Origin: an uncultured Dysgonomonas sp.
GTDB lineage: Bacteria; Bacteroidota; Bacteroidia; Bacteroidales; Dysgonomonadaceae
Assembly (NCBI RefSeq): GCF_900079725.1
Contig: NZ_LT599032.1
Coordinates: 2,254,253-2,318,252 of the forward strand
DNA length: 64,000 nt
Reading direction: 5' to 3'
The number at the start of each line of letters is the position of its first letter. The first letter of the stretch is position 1. The notes under the pieces are model-generated. The model saw nothing but the letters and a program-made list of their open reading frames with translations, did not search any database and was not told the DNA's origin. This document shows, in pieces, positions 18,339-29,712 of the stretch. Made by a program: the position numbers and the translations under genes.

Positions 18339-19097
18339 ATGAAGAAGATGTTATTTTTCATCATGGGTCTGATTGTGTTTTCGAGTAGCCATGCGCAGGA
18401 AAAGAAATTTTGGTTGGATTTTGAGGTAGAACAAACCTTCGGATTGAATCAGTGGTTCGACAATGAGGATATAAATAAAGGATTGAGGAAAAACAGGACG
18501 ACAGATTTGAAAAGCAGAATAAATTTTCTAATATCCCGAAATATAGGCGTTTATTCTGATCTTTCGATATCGTTATATTCTTATAATAAGGATTATAAGA
18601 GTGCTAATTACCTTAACGAATTTGATCTTAATTCCTATTATCTCAGCAGTGACTATTTTAGTGAAAGTGACGATAATCCAGGTGCTAAACTGACAATCGG
18701 TGCATTCTACAAATTCAGGTTCAAAAAATTTGACCTTGTCCCTCACTTGGGTTTTGGCTTGGAAGATCTGTATGTTCCATCAGCAAGTTACACGGTGAAA
18801 GAACATAATTCAAATGCAATGTATAATGTAAGATATATCTGGCTTCCTGATGATGATAATTTTGTATCTGACAAGAATATAATAACAGCCCTTCAACTTA
18901 CATCGTCTTATAAATTAACTAATACAACCAGTCTTACACTGGGAATAAACTACCGTCTTCGATTGACTAAACCCAAATTCAAAGCAGTAACTACAGACTA
19001 TTATGATGGCTCAGTCGTGGACGAAATAGAAATAAAAGGGAAGAACATGCATTCCTTAGGCATCAGTCTGGGTGTCTCTTTTGGATGGGGAAAATAA
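18339..19097 (+). CDS. predicted outer-membrane beta-barrel protein of unknown function
   Basis: The 252-residue protein has a signal peptide with a likely cleavage after SSHA, followed by QEKKFWLDFEVEQTFG. The body is rich in aromatic residues and strand-like patterns: KLTIGAFYKFRFKKFDL, LTLGINYRLRLTKPKF and a C-terminal LGISLGVSFGWGK. This fits a small outer-membrane barrel of 8 to 10 strands. It follows the lipoprotein gene by 2 bp and converges on mutL with only 12 bp between the two stops and no clear terminator, so the transcripts may overlap. Confidence 0.65.
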   Translation: MKKMLFFIMGLIVFSSSHAQEKKFWLDFEVEQTFGLNQWFDNEDINKGLRKNRTTDLKSRINFLISRNIGVYSDLSISLYSYNKDYKSANYLNEFDLNSYYLSSDYFSESDDNPGAKLTIGAFYKFRFKKFDLVPHLGFGLEDLYVPSASYTVKEHNSNAMYNVRYIWLPDDDNFVSDKNIITALQLTSSYKLTNTTSLTLGINYRLRLTKPKFKAVTTDYYDGSVVDEIEIKGKNMHSLGISLGVSFGWGK

Positions 19098-19109
19098 AAA
19101 TACTCTTTA

Positions 19110-20945
19110 TTACCGGAACATTTTCTCTATCACATCATCTTCCAGTAATGAAATAATTGTCTTACCATCGGGAGTATGCTTATGCGCAGGCGATGCAAAC
19201 AGTTGGTCTACAATCTTATTCATCTCCTCGTCGGATAATTTATGCCCATAAGGAATAGATGCCGCATTGGCCATCGACAAGGCAAGGGATTCCTGTATTT
19301 CTTCTTTTACATCGCTTCCGCTGTCTACACTCCGGCTTATCATATTATGTACAAGCTGCACAGGATCTACGTTCGTGATTTCGGAAGGTGTTCCGTTTAT
19401 TGCATAGGCATTGTTGCCAAGATGGCTCAAATCGAATCCTACAGCTTCCAGATCATCCATCAGATAAGGGATCATCGCCGCTTCGGAAGGCGACAACTCT
19501 ATTATATCGGGAAACAAAGCCCGCTGCGAGATACCTCTCTTCTGACGAATCTGAGCGATAAACTGGTCAAAAAGGATACGGACATGTGCCCGGTGCTGGT
19601 CTATGAGCATCAAACCCGATTTTACAGAAGTCAGTATGTATTTATTTTTATATTGGTAATGGACTACCATTTCCGCGCTTACAGAAGGGGTATTCGTCTC
19701 CGGATTGGAGGAATGGCTGAATATATTCACATCCGGCTCTATATCTATGCTCGAACTACCCTTATCTTTTTCAAATCCCTCATAGAATTTTTCCCAGTCT
19801 ACATTCTGGCGCTGGTAACCGGAGTTTGACGAAGGGCTTTTGAAAGGGTTGTATGACGGGTTTATATTCACACGTGGCTGACTTACATTCTTCGACGGGT
19901 CGTGTATTGGTATATCTATGGCATCTGTTGTATCGAAATCGATAGTAGGCACCTCATTGAATTTACCTAATGCTTCTTTTACAGCAGCCGAAAGTATCTG
20001 CCATATAGGCTGTTCGTTTTCGAACTTTATTTCGGTCTTTGTAGGATGTATATTCACATCGATAGAGTCCGGCTCAACATCGAAATAGATAAAATAGTTA
20101 GGGTTCTCACCCGATGGTATTAGCGGCTCGAATGCGGCTGTCACCGCCTTGTTGAAATACGGATGACGCATATAACGTCCATTCACGAAGAAATACTGCA
20201 AGGCTCTTGTTTTGCGGGCCGATTCGGGTTTTCCTACAAATCCTTTTATCTTTACCAGAGAAGTATCTATATCGATGGATATGAGTTGCTGGTTGAAATT
20301 CTTTCCTACCACATTTACAACTCGCTGACGCAGATTGCATGCAGGATAGCGGAGAACTTCAATATCGTTGTCGGTGAAAGAGAATTCTATCTCGGGGTTA
20401 ACCAATACTATCCGTTCCAGCTCGGTCAGTATATTTCTCCGTTCGGTATCATTCGATTTAAGAAACTTACGGCGGGCAGGTACATTGAAAAAGATATTCT
20501 TCACCGAAAAATTACTTCCTTTGGGGCAGGCAATACACTCCTGAGCTTCAACCCTCGAACCCGAAATCTGGAGTAAAGTGCCCAGTTCGTCTTCTTCCCT
20601 GCGAGTCTTTACTTCTACCTGCGCAATAGCAGCGATGGAGGGCAACGCCTCTCCACGAAACCCCATTGTATGTAGAGCGAACAGATCATCAGCCGACCTT
20701 ATTTTCGAAGTTGCGTGACGTTCAAAAGCCATACGCACATCGGTAGCGGACATACCTTTACCGTTGTCGATGACCTGAACTAATGTACGTCCGGCATCCT
20801 TGATGATAAGTTGTATAGTGTCGGCCCCTGCATCAATAGCATTTTCGACCAGTTCTTTTACTACGGATGAAGGTCGTTGAATGACCTCTCCGGCAGCTAT
20901 CTGATTGGCTATGGAATCGGGTAAAAGATGTATTATATCGCTCAT
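19110..20945 (-). CDS. mutL: DNA mismatch repair protein MutL
   Basis: MutL couples MutS mismatch recognition to later repair steps. The 611-residue protein has an N-terminal GHKL ATPase with E/N motif [19 protein letters not shown], and [15 protein letters not shown], then a transducer domain, a serine-rich linker (about 350-420) and a C-terminal dimerisation domain. The metal-binding endonuclease motif DQHAxxExxxxE is replaced by D449[11 protein letters not shown]460, and the usual CPHGRP near the end is read as HTPDGKTII. It therefore looks endonuclease-deficient, unlike most MutL proteins of bacteria without MutH. It heads the minus-strand row that continues away from the dcw cluster. Confidence 0.95.
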   Translation of the reverse strand: MSDIIHLLPDSIANQIAAGEVIQRPSSVVKELVENAIDAGADTIQLIIKDAGRTLVQVIDNGKGMSATDVRMAFERHATSKIRSADDLFALHTMGFRGEALPSIAAIAQVEVKTRREEDELGTLLQISGSRVEAQECIACPKGSNFSVKNIFFNVPARRKFLKSNDTERRNILTELERIVLVNPEIEFSFTDNDIEVLRYPACNLRQRVVNVVGKNFNQQLISIDIDTSLVKIKGFVGKPESARKTRALQYFFVNGRYMRHPYFNKAVTAAFEPLIPSGENPNYFIYFDVEPDSIDVNIHPTKTEIKFENEQPIWQILSAAVKEALGKFNEVPTIDFDTTDAIDIPIHDPSKNVSQPRVNINPSYNPFKSPSSNSGYQRQNVDWEKFYEGFEKDKGSSSIDIEPDVNIFSHSSNPETNTPSVSAEMVVHYQYKNKYILTSVKSGLMLIDQHRAHVRILFDQFIAQIRQKRGISQRALFPDIIELSPSEAAMIPYLMDDLEAVGFDLSHLGNNAYAINGTPSEITNVDPVQLVHNMISRSVDSGSDVKEEIQESLALSMANAASIPYGHKLSDEEMNKIVDQLFASPAHKHTPDGKTIISLLEDDVIEKMFR

Positions 20946-20946
20946 A

Positions 20947-21002
20947 TCCTGTATGTCAGTTAACAGTCAACAGTTAGCAATCAACAATTAACTACTTATA
21001 AC
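20947..21002. repeat. short-word repeat spacer between mutL and the OstA-like gene
   Basis: The spacer is built from variants of CAGTTAACAGTCAACAGT and CAATCAACAATTAACT, giving both direct and inverted similarity over about 45 bases. No consensus promoter or terminator is evident. The pattern is like other spacers in this window. Confidence 0.4.
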
Positions 21003-21029
21003 TCGTAATTTATAATTTAATAATGGTCT

Positions 21030-22937
21030 TTATTCTTCTCTGTCAAATACTGCCGGACGTTTAGGCCGTACATCTCCGGCTTTTTTAGGAGCTTTCCTGA
21101 ATATATCGTCTTTATCTAATGGTCTTATATAGTCGTACCAGTAAAAATCCTTTAGTCTCAATTGCTCAGGAGTTATCAGATGGAAAGGGGTTGTTTTTCC
21201 TACAGGCTTGGGCCATACAACTAACTTTTCGAACTGTCCGTCGTTCATAAAAATCTGAAGGTAACTACCCTCGAGCCAGTTAAGTACTCCATTTAATGTA
21301 CCATCCCGTTCTTCCGGATAGGCAATCGTTTCTACGTTTCCTTCAGCCAAGACTCGTTTTACTTTCTTATTTTCGAAGAAGATCTTCATCGAACGGCTTT
21401 TCAGCTGATTGAAGTGTATAGAATCTTTTTCTTCGATAGAGAAACTATACTGCTTAACATGCATCCGGTCGATGGTGCTATCATTCATAAATATATCTAT
21501 TGTATCTCCCGACAACTGCCTGTTGGTATTCCACAATATAGGGTCGCGATACATATGGATAATAGAATCCTTAGAGTTGAACTGTAAGGAATCGCATACA
21601 CCCTGCATATCGGAACGATAAAACCTTACTCCATAATAAGCCTTTATCATACGGAACTCTTTTTTTGTAGTATCCACAGCTTGTAACGCAGACGTTGTAT
21701 AAAGCGGCATTGTGTCTGCCGGAAGTCCCATATCTACCCGTGCCGAATCGTTTTGGAAACGGTCGATGATGTGCAAAGAATCCCTGGCCAGAGAATCCAA
21801 AATCAGGGGTTCGGGTTTTATCAGAGAATCTGTTGCAATAGGTTTTATCTTAGGAATATGGGTACTGTCTATGATGGTCAGCAGTTTCAATGTATCGGCA
21901 TGTATATACAAGCTGTCCCCCTGCGAATATTCGATACAATAAGCGGAATCGGTAGCTAACGCCGAATTGTTAAGTTCGTTATAATAGCCATAATTACCGA
22001 TAAGGATTATTTTCTTTACAGTATCCTGTAAGAACATATTACCGAATACTTCTCCATAACCCAGTGTCTTATAATAATAGATAGAATCACCTCTCAGGTA
22101 ACGATTCCCTTCTTTATTCATTACTGTTGATTGATCGAGGAGGAGTGATTTTTCTGTTTCCGTATTGTACCATCCGTTGCTGGTATATATGACCCCACTG
22201 TCGGAAACTATTTCGGTCGGTGTGGTGAAAATCGCTACTTTCTCGTTCGTATTGTATTTCAGCTTGTCCGAATAAAGCGTGAAATTCGGATTCTTCAAGA
22301 TTACGCTATCCTTGAATGTGGCAATCCGGATATTGGGTTCATATTGCCCCCAGAAAGAGGTCAATTCGTTGAGCGAATCTACAAGCATACCACCGTCGAA
22401 ATAATAACCGAGATTCATAGTCCGGTCATAATTAAGACTATCGGTAAACAATGTTATCGGATTTCGCTTATTTTTTGGTGAATGTTCCAGATTGACATTT
22501 TCACGGACTTTCACCAATTTCGTATTCCCGTCATAATGCATATATCTTCCGTTCAGGAAAAGGGTATCGCCTTGTTCCATACGAACATTACTGAATGCCT
22601 CGAACGAATTCTGCTTCTCATTCCAGTAAGCACTATCGCAGTAAAGATAAGCTCCGTCGTGCAAGAATATAACACTGTCTTTTAGTACTTGCGGTTCAAA
22701 ATCAGGCCGTCTTATCAGTCTTTTCGAATTGACCAACTCAATCACTTTGACTCCGCCTTTACTTGCAGGCTGCGGCTTCACAGGGTCCTGCGGTTTTTTG
22801 GGAACCTGTGTAATATCCAACTTCACCTGTGGCGACAACATCGACTGAGCCGAAGCATAAAGAGCAATGAGGCACAGAACACTCACCAGAGGTATCCTAT
22901 GCCTTTGCATCGCATATTTTATAAGTTTATTAAACAC
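21030..22937 (-). CDS. OstA/LptA-like lipopolysaccharide export protein
   Basis: The 635-residue protein has an N-terminal signal (about residues 14-31) and two regions of OstA-like beta-taco repeats. The first, about 60-330, has KDSVIFLHDGAYLYCDSAYWN, QGDTLFLNGRYMHYDG and LYSDKLKYNTNEKVAIF-type strands. The second, about 420-560, has YYGVRFYRSDMQGVCDSLQF and RVLAEGNVETIAYPEE. This fold carries lipopolysaccharide across the periplasm in the LptA/LptD systems. Bacteroidota have this long form. It starts 3 bp after the surA-like gene, so the two are one transcript. Its length suggests a bridging or scaffolding version, which is inference. Confidence 0.8.
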   Translation of the reverse strand: MFNKLIKYAMQRHRIPLVSVLCLIALYASAQSMLSPQVKLDITQVPKKPQDPVKPQPASKGGVKVIELVNSKRLIRRPDFEPQVLKDSVIFLHDGAYLYCDSAYWNEKQNSFEAFSNVRMEQGDTLFLNGRYMHYDGNTKLVKVRENVNLEHSPKNKRNPITLFTDSLNYDRTMNLGYYFDGGMLVDSLNELTSFWGQYEPNIRIATFKDSVILKNPNFTLYSDKLKYNTNEKVAIFTTPTEIVSDSGVIYTSNGWYNTETEKSLLLDQSTVMNKEGNRYLRGDSIYYYKTLGYGEVFGNMFLQDTVKKIILIGNYGYYNELNNSALATDSAYCIEYSQGDSLYIHADTLKLLTIIDSTHIPKIKPIATDSLIKPEPLILDSLARDSLHIIDRFQNDSARVDMGLPADTMPLYTTSALQAVDTTKKEFRMIKAYYGVRFYRSDMQGVCDSLQFNSKDSIIHMYRDPILWNTNRQLSGDTIDIFMNDSTIDRMHVKQYSFSIEEKDSIHFNQLKSRSMKIFFENKKVKRVLAEGNVETIAYPEERDGTLNGVLNWLEGSYLQIFMNDGQFEKLVVWPKPVGKTTPFHLITPEQLRLKDFYWYDYIRPLDKDDIFRKAPKKAGDVRPKRPAVFDREE

Positions 22938-22940
22938 GTT

Positions 22941-24338
22941 TTATTTAGCCTTATTAGTAGTATCATCTTTGAGCCATCCGGAATATTGGAAATCACAATT
23001 CCGCCAGTTTTCATCTATGAAAACATATGTACCCTTAATTTTAGTCTGAAGCCATTTACGGAGTATATCTTCTTGTTTATGCGCTTCTACTATTTCTTTC
23101 AGGGCCTGATAGTCATCGGATACATTAGCTACATGCCCTTCGGTACGGCTTCTGAGTTTTACGATGGCTACTACTTCTTTCCCGTTATCTGTCTTCATTC
23201 TGAACGGAGCCGATACTTCTCCTACTTTCAACTTATCCACAGCGATAGCTACAGCCGGAGGAAGTTCTTCTTTCAGGAAGCGTGGTGTACCATAGTTTGC
23301 ACTTTCCTTACGGTTAACCATTAATCCGTTATTCTTTCGGGTATCTTTGTCGAATGATAGCACCGTTGCATCTTCGAATGTAAACTTGTTTTGTTTTATA
23401 TCCTTGGTGATGGAATCCATTTTAGCGATTGCTTTTTCGAATTCAGCTTCCGGCACTTTCGGACGAAGCAGGATATGACGCACGTTTATCAGGTCACCTC
23501 TGCGTTCGATCAACTGGATAATATGGAACCCGTACTCGGTTTCTACTATATTCGATACTTTTTTAGGATCATTCAGCGAGAAAGCCATATTGGAGAACTC
23601 TGTAACCCAACTGGCACGTCCGCTGAATCCGGTTTCCCCACCGTTCTGCGCAGAACCATCTTCAGAGTACATAATTGCCAGTGTGGAGAAGCTTTCTCCT
23701 GCATTTACCCTGTTGGTAAAATCCCTCAGGCGTTCTTTTACTTTATCTATCTCGGCCAATGGAACTATGGGTTCATTTGTAATTATCTGTACTTCTACAG
23801 TAGTAGGTATATATGGTAAGCTATCCTGTGGCAATTGCGCATAATACCGTCTTACCTCCGATGGAGTCAGGCTACTCTTTTTCCCTACCAGTTTTTTCTT
23901 CACTTCCGATACCAGATAGCCATTCCGGATTTCTTCTCTCCATTCTTCGCGCAACTGACTCATCGAAGCTTGAAGATATTCTTCTACTTTTTCTTTGGAA
24001 CCTAAATTAGCAATAACCATGTTTTCCTGACGGGTTACTCCTCTGGATACCTCTGCTGTAGGCACATCTATACTGTCTATCTTGGCCTGGTCCAGAAACA
24101 GTTTTTGTACAGCCAACTGTTCGGGTATCAGACAATACGGATCGCCTTCGATACGGTCGCCCCTCGACAGCATCATCTGCCGGGCCTTTTCTACATCCGA
24201 TTTTAGTATAGCTTCGTCTCCTACTACCCAGATTATCTGGTCGATGATATTATCCTGAGCCTTACAAAAAAGCCCCGAACTTAATAGTATTGCTAATAAA
24301 ATAAATTTTCCGGCCTGTTTTACCATTTGTATGTTCAA
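22941..24338 (-). CDS. periplasmic peptidyl-prolyl isomerase, SurA-like
   Basis: The 465-residue protein has a signal peptide, a SurA N-terminal helical domain (IIDQIIWVVGDEAILKSDVE onwards) and two parvulin-type isomerase domains. The first has FSTLAIMYSEDGSAQNGGE and ETEYGFHIIQLIERRGD, the second INVRHILLRPKVPE onwards. SurA guides outer-membrane proteins to the BAM complex. It is the last of three chaperone genes in a row (25271, 24408, 22941) and precedes the OstA-like gene, which points to a module for outer-membrane assembly. Confidence 0.9.
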   Translation of the reverse strand: MNIQMVKQAGKFILLAILLSSGLFCKAQDNIIDQIIWVVGDEAILKSDVEKARQMMLSRGDRIEGDPYCLIPEQLAVQKLFLDQAKIDSIDVPTAEVSRGVTRQENMVIANLGSKEKVEEYLQASMSQLREEWREEIRNGYLVSEVKKKLVGKKSSLTPSEVRRYYAQLPQDSLPYIPTTVEVQIITNEPIVPLAEIDKVKERLRDFTNRVNAGESFSTLAIMYSEDGSAQNGGETGFSGRASWVTEFSNMAFSLNDPKKVSNIVETEYGFHIIQLIERRGDLINVRHILLRPKVPEAEFEKAIAKMDSITKDIKQNKFTFEDATVLSFDKDTRKNNGLMVNRKESANYGTPRFLKEELPPAVAIAVDKLKVGEVSAPFRMKTDNGKEVVAIVKLRSRTEGHVANVSDDYQALKEIVEAHKQEDILRKWLQTKIKGTYVFIDENWRNCDFQYSGWLKDDTTNKAK

Positions 24339-24407
24339 TTAAAAAATCGCGTAAATATAGTGATAATGTATTACTTTTTCTCTTAACGTAAAAAAAGAAG
24401 TTATATT

Positions 24408-25274
24408 CTATTTATTATAAAACTTAATTTCTTCATCCGAAACGGCTTTGTCATACAAGTCTTTTTTCACCTGCTGCAAATAATCAGCCTTCTTTTGTTC
24501 CATATACATTTCGGATAGTTGCCCTTTGACATAGTCATACGGGGCTTCGCTTCCGGTCAGTTCGTACTCTTTGATATTCAATAGATATACAAAAGATGAG
24601 TCGCGCAATTCCAGATTCTTATTCCTCTGAAGAAATATTTTTTCATCAGTAACGGCAGGTGGCATATTCTCCAGTACATCTACCAGCCCCACCCATTTGT
24701 CATAAAAATATTCGTAGGCCACTGCATTCTGTAATGTGTTCTTTTCAATATTTTCTATCGCAGCATCATTTTCCTGTTTATACCATTTCTGAAAATTAGC
24801 CAGTTGTTTTGAATTTACAGGAATTTTCAGATACAGCCCCTTAATAATATTGTCTTCCAGTTTGAATTTGTCCTTATTCTGCTCATAGTACGCCTTGAGT
24901 TCATTTTCCGAAACGGATTTTGAAAAATGCTCTTTCAGCAATTGTTCCTGATATGAACTTGTTATCAGCGACTTTTTGTAGCTTTCTACCAATTCATCTA
25001 TATCCTTCTTGTTTACAATATTTTGCAGGGCCTTATTATATATCAGCTGGTCGTTTATCCACATATCGATATAAGACTTGACTGCGGCAGTGCTGTCTTC
25101 GGCTGACAATCCGACAGGAATAACTTCGTCCAGGTCGGCTTGATAGAGTGTTTTGTCTCCCACTGTAACAATCGGATTTAAAGCCCGGTCAGCATCAGCT
25201 GCCCCGCTTCCACTACAAGAGAACGCTACGAAAACCGTAAAAAACAGATATAAGCAGATAAGTATCTCTTTCAT
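24408..25274 (-). CDS. SurA/PpiD-like chaperone lipoprotein
   Basis: The 288-residue protein has a lipoprotein signal (lipobox FVAFSC, C20) followed by a small linker and a SurA_N-like helical domain: VGDKTLYQADLDEVIPVGL, then SYIDMWINDQLIYNKAL, and ENELKAYYEQNKDKFKLED. I see no complete parvulin domain with the usual GG-F-H motifs, so it may act as a chaperone rather than an isomerase. Its first 4 bases overlap the end of the 671-residue chaperone gene upstream, so translation is coupled. Confidence 0.75.
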   Translation of the reverse strand: MKEILICLYLFFTVFVAFSCSGSGAADADRALNPIVTVGDKTLYQADLDEVIPVGLSAEDSTAAVKSYIDMWINDQLIYNKALQNIVNKKDIDELVESYKKSLITSSYQEQLLKEHFSKSVSENELKAYYEQNKDKFKLEDNIIKGLYLKIPVNSKQLANFQKWYKQENDAAIENIEKNTLQNAVAYEYFYDKWVGLVDVLENMPPAVTDEKIFLQRNKNLELRDSSFVYLLNIKEYELTGSEAPYDYVKGQLSEMYMEQKKADYLQQVKKDLYDKAVSDEEIKFYNK

Positions 25275-27286
25275 TGTTTCAAATTTAATGCAGGCTTGTT
25301 AATATCTACTTTGTATTTATTTTGGAGGAAAGTTGCCCAATCTTTTTCGAGTTTTTCCTGATAATCCAGCTCTACTGCATAACGGACATCTGTATAATCC
25401 TCAGGTGAATCTATGAACTTTCCGGTCACAAAGAAATACGGATATCCTGTGAATGGGGGAGGTACCACACCTTCATATATTTTATTATCTACATATGCGT
25501 TGCCACCTCTTATCCATAGTCCCGGCTCTATTTTGACTTGTATGGAATCCTTGTTCAGCGTGTCATCTATCTCTTTGATAAAAGTTTCGCGGGATTTTGT
25601 CTTTTTAGAGGCAGCTTCGGCTTTCTTTAGGATATACTCACTCTTTGCGTATATCACCATACCTTTATATTTAGGGCCATCCAATGAATATTTCACTTTG
25701 TTTTTGTCGAAGCAGGCTGCTAAGCCTTCCGCATCTGTCTTTGAGCGCTCCCACACATTTTTATTTTGTACGTCATAATATAACAGACCGTCGGAAAACT
25801 CATTCACTATGCGGGCAAAGTCAGGAAATCTTTTGTCCAGCGTATTTTCTTCATAATCGGATAGCAAAAGTGCCTGAAACCCTTCGAAATATTCGTTGAG
25901 TATATCCGACGACAGACTATAAGGAGAGGCTTCTTCAATCTGCATGATTGTAATGTCATTCGTATCTTTAATCCTTTCTTTTTGCCTGTAATTGATATAC
26001 TTGGCAAATTCACGAACCGGATATGCCCTTTGTCCGTCTATATCGAACAGAATATCGTCACCGTTCTTTATCATTTTCAGGAACACGGAATCACGAGGAG
26101 ATACAGTTTCTGTTATTTCATATAATTTGGAGTAAGCCTCTTCATTGACAGTGACATTAAAATGGCTTTTCAGCCTGCGTCTTTTCTCGTCACTAAGTTC
26201 CTGTACCTTATCACTTCTGAGAATTCTTTCGCGTAGCTGTTTTTTCATTACATCAAGACTCTCTGTCGGTATTTTCCTTAATAACCTTATGATATGGTAG
26301 CCATAGTTCGACATCACCGGCTTACTTATATCTCCGGCCTTTTCCAGATTGAAAGCCGCCATAGTAAAATCCATCGGCAGATTCGAATCCAGTTTTATGA
26401 TGCCAAAGTAGCATCCGTTAGTTCCCATTTTGTGAACTTTGGAAAATAAGTCGCAAAGAGACTGGTAATCTGCCGGAGACTTAATGTTTTCATACTCTCT
26501 CCACGCAACCTTACCCACACTGTCTATCTGCTGTTGTGACGGAGGCAGATGTGAGAAGTTAAATACGACTTGTTCTATTTCTACGGCTCCCATTGCGGGG
26601 CGCCTGTTCAGTACTTGCACAATGTGGTATCCCCGGGCTGCACGTATAGGCATACTTACCTCGTTTAGCGGCAGGCTGTAGATGGCATCTTCTACTTTGG
26701 CTGCAAACATGAAAGGAGATACCCAGCCTATATACCCGTTGCGGGATTCGGCGCGGGGATAGAACACCGCACCCGAACGTGGGGTACTCAGTTCCGCTCC
26801 GGTGAATCCGTCTTTCATTATTTTAACCCTGGCTTCCATTGCCTTCTTATACATCTTCAGAGTATCGGCAGGCAATACTATTTCTTTATTGTCGAACGGG
26901 AACATAACATGGTTAATCTCCACATTTTCCTGCATCCGCTTATACATTTTCTCTATATATTCGTCTTCATAGTCAGTATTATTCATATATTGCTGAGCCA
27001 TCTGCGACCTGTAGGATGATAACTGTCGCCGGTAAGAGGCTGTTGTATCTAACTGCTGGGCTTTAGCTTCAGTTACATTCAGCTTAAAGTTTATATATGA
27101 ATTTACGAAGTCAGCAAAGTCCTGTTTGTTTTCGGCACTGGCATTTCCCTTTTTGTAGGCGTATTCAACCTCTGACTTATACACAGGTACTCCATCTATT
27201 GTGAATACAACAGTATTGTCCTGTTGTGCAAGTATACCTAATGTTGTAAGTAGTGCGAAGAATAATAAAGAGTGCTTTTTTATCAT
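25271..27286 (-). CDS. periplasmic peptidyl-prolyl isomerase, PpiD/SurA-like, 671 residues
   Basis: The protein has a signal peptide ending near LGILAQ, a SurA_N-like start (VVFTIDGVPVYKSEVEYAYKK) and two parvulin-type regions: one around residues 110-230 with LPLNEVSMPIRAARGYHIVQVLNRR, one around 240-345 with DISKPVMSNYGYHIIRLLRK. A long C-terminal part of about 300 residues has no domain I can name. It is the first gene of the chaperone row and overlaps the next by 4 bp. A role in outer-membrane protein folding fits signal, domains and neighbours. Confidence 0.85.
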   Translation of the reverse strand: MIKKHSLLFFALLTTLGILAQQDNTVVFTIDGVPVYKSEVEYAYKKGNASAENKQDFADFVNSYINFKLNVTEAKAQQLDTTASYRRQLSSYRSQMAQQYMNNTDYEDEYIEKMYKRMQENVEINHVMFPFDNKEIVLPADTLKMYKKAMEARVKIMKDGFTGAELSTPRSGAVFYPRAESRNGYIGWVSPFMFAAKVEDAIYSLPLNEVSMPIRAARGYHIVQVLNRRPAMGAVEIEQVVFNFSHLPPSQQQIDSVGKVAWREYENIKSPADYQSLCDLFSKVHKMGTNGCYFGIIKLDSNLPMDFTMAAFNLEKAGDISKPVMSNYGYHIIRLLRKIPTESLDVMKKQLRERILRSDKVQELSDEKRRRLKSHFNVTVNEEAYSKLYEITETVSPRDSVFLKMIKNGDDILFDIDGQRAYPVREFAKYINYRQKERIKDTNDITIMQIEEASPYSLSSDILNEYFEGFQALLLSDYEENTLDKRFPDFARIVNEFSDGLLYYDVQNKNVWERSKTDAEGLAACFDKNKVKYSLDGPKYKGMVIYAKSEYILKKAEAASKKTKSRETFIKEIDDTLNKDSIQVKIEPGLWIRGGNAYVDNKIYEGVVPPPFTGYPYFFVTGKFIDSPEDYTDVRYAVELDYQEKLEKDWATFLQNKYKVDINKPALNLKQ

Positions 27287-27364
27287 ATAAGTAAGCTATG
27301 TAATAATAAACCAGAGGCAAAGATACAAGAAATATAGGCTCATAATGTTTTAAAATATTCTAAA

Positions 27365-27398
27365 ATAAAAACTCTGTATGTTTTTTCAACATACAGAG
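27365..27398 (-). terminator. intrinsic terminator of guaB
   Basis: An 11-bp perfect stem joins 27372-27382 and 27388-27398 around a 5-base loop. Read on the minus strand it is followed by a T-run, and it stands 33 bp after the guaB stop. This separates guaB from the chaperone genes. Confidence 0.9.
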
Positions 27399-27431
27399 CC
27401 TTAATTTATTTCAGAATTTATACGATCGTAT

Positions 27432-28928
<1,497 letters not shown>

Positions 28929-28938
28929 TTATTGCGTG

Positions 28939-28946
28939 CAAATATA
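28939..28946 (-). promoter_or_regulatory. candidate -7 element of guaB
   Basis: On the minus strand TATATTTG is a full match to TAnnTTTG and lies 32 bp before the guaB start. A TTTG stands upstream with a spacer of only 12 bp, shorter than the usual 19 to 20, so the -33 part is uncertain. Confidence 0.45.
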
Positions 28947-29058
28947 GTCATTTTTTGCCAAACGGAGTTTCTTTTTGATTAAAAAAGATGCTGATTTGCC
29001 AAAAGTTTTTAGACACGGCTGAAAATTTAACAATTAAGCGTTAATTCAGTCTGATTTG

Positions 29059-29712
29059 TTAATCCGCCAATATTCTACCGGAATGTTTCAATATGAATTG
29101 TTTTATTGTTTCATCTATTGATTTATCAGAAACATAGTCTGGAGCATGTGCCTTAAGTTGGTTGAAAACTGTAGTGTATTCTTCTGTATTTTTGAAAGAC
29201 TGATATTGTTTTTTCTTAAAGTTGTTCAGTTCTTTTTTGTTTAATTTCTTTTCCTTTATTATGATTCCATCTTTTATTTCCAGAAGTATATAGTTTTTGG
29301 GACTATCTCCGTTTTTAAAACCTTCTTCGGGGACTTCTCCTGCAAGCATCAGACCCGACACCCATTCTGCTTTTGTCCGGGTTGTATTTGGGAACAGTGA
29401 AGGATATGCATTCTCTCTTTTTATTTGCAAATCCTCCATATAATATTTTTGTATTGCTGTTACATAAAGCTCATTGTTTTCGATCTGGAACGTCCCTATA
29501 TAACCTTGTCTCGGCCCGGTAGACACAATCACTTCTCCATCAGGAGTAGTCTCTGTGTGATCCGCTTTGTTAACGAAGAAATGCGATAGGAATTTACTTT
29601 CTATAATACTGTATTCTTTTCCATTATATAGTAACTTATCGGGAGTATATACACTGGCCGACAGATTAGAGTATACTGCCAACAGGAGGATGAGCAAAAG
29701 CTGTTTTTTCAT
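29059..29712 (-). CDS. secreted protein of unknown function
   Basis: The 217-residue protein has a clear N-terminal signal peptide (MKKQLLLILLLAVYSNLSAS) and no lipobox. The mature part has strand-like segments early (KLLYNGKEYSIIESKFLSHF) and a lysine-rich helical part late (KEKKLNKKELNNFKKKQY). I do not recognise a family. It stands alone between guaB and a spacer with repeat remnants; no operon partner is visible. Periplasmic location is inferred from the signal alone. Confidence 0.6.
   Translation of the reverse strand: MKKQLLLILLLAVYSNLSASVYTPDKLLYNGKEYSIIESKFLSHFFVNKADHTETTPDGEVIVSTGPRQGYIGTFQIENNELYVTAIQKYYMEDLQIKRENAYPSLFPNTTRTKAEWVSGLMLAGEVPEEGFKNGDSPKNYILLEIKDGIIIKEKKLNKKELNNFKKKQYQSFKNTEEYTTVFNQLKAHAPDYVSDKSIDETIKQFILKHSGRILAD

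Noticed and set aside
19098-19109. Possible bidirectional terminator between the beta-barrel gene and mutL
   Set aside because: Only 12 bp lie between the stops and no stem with T-runs on either side is present.
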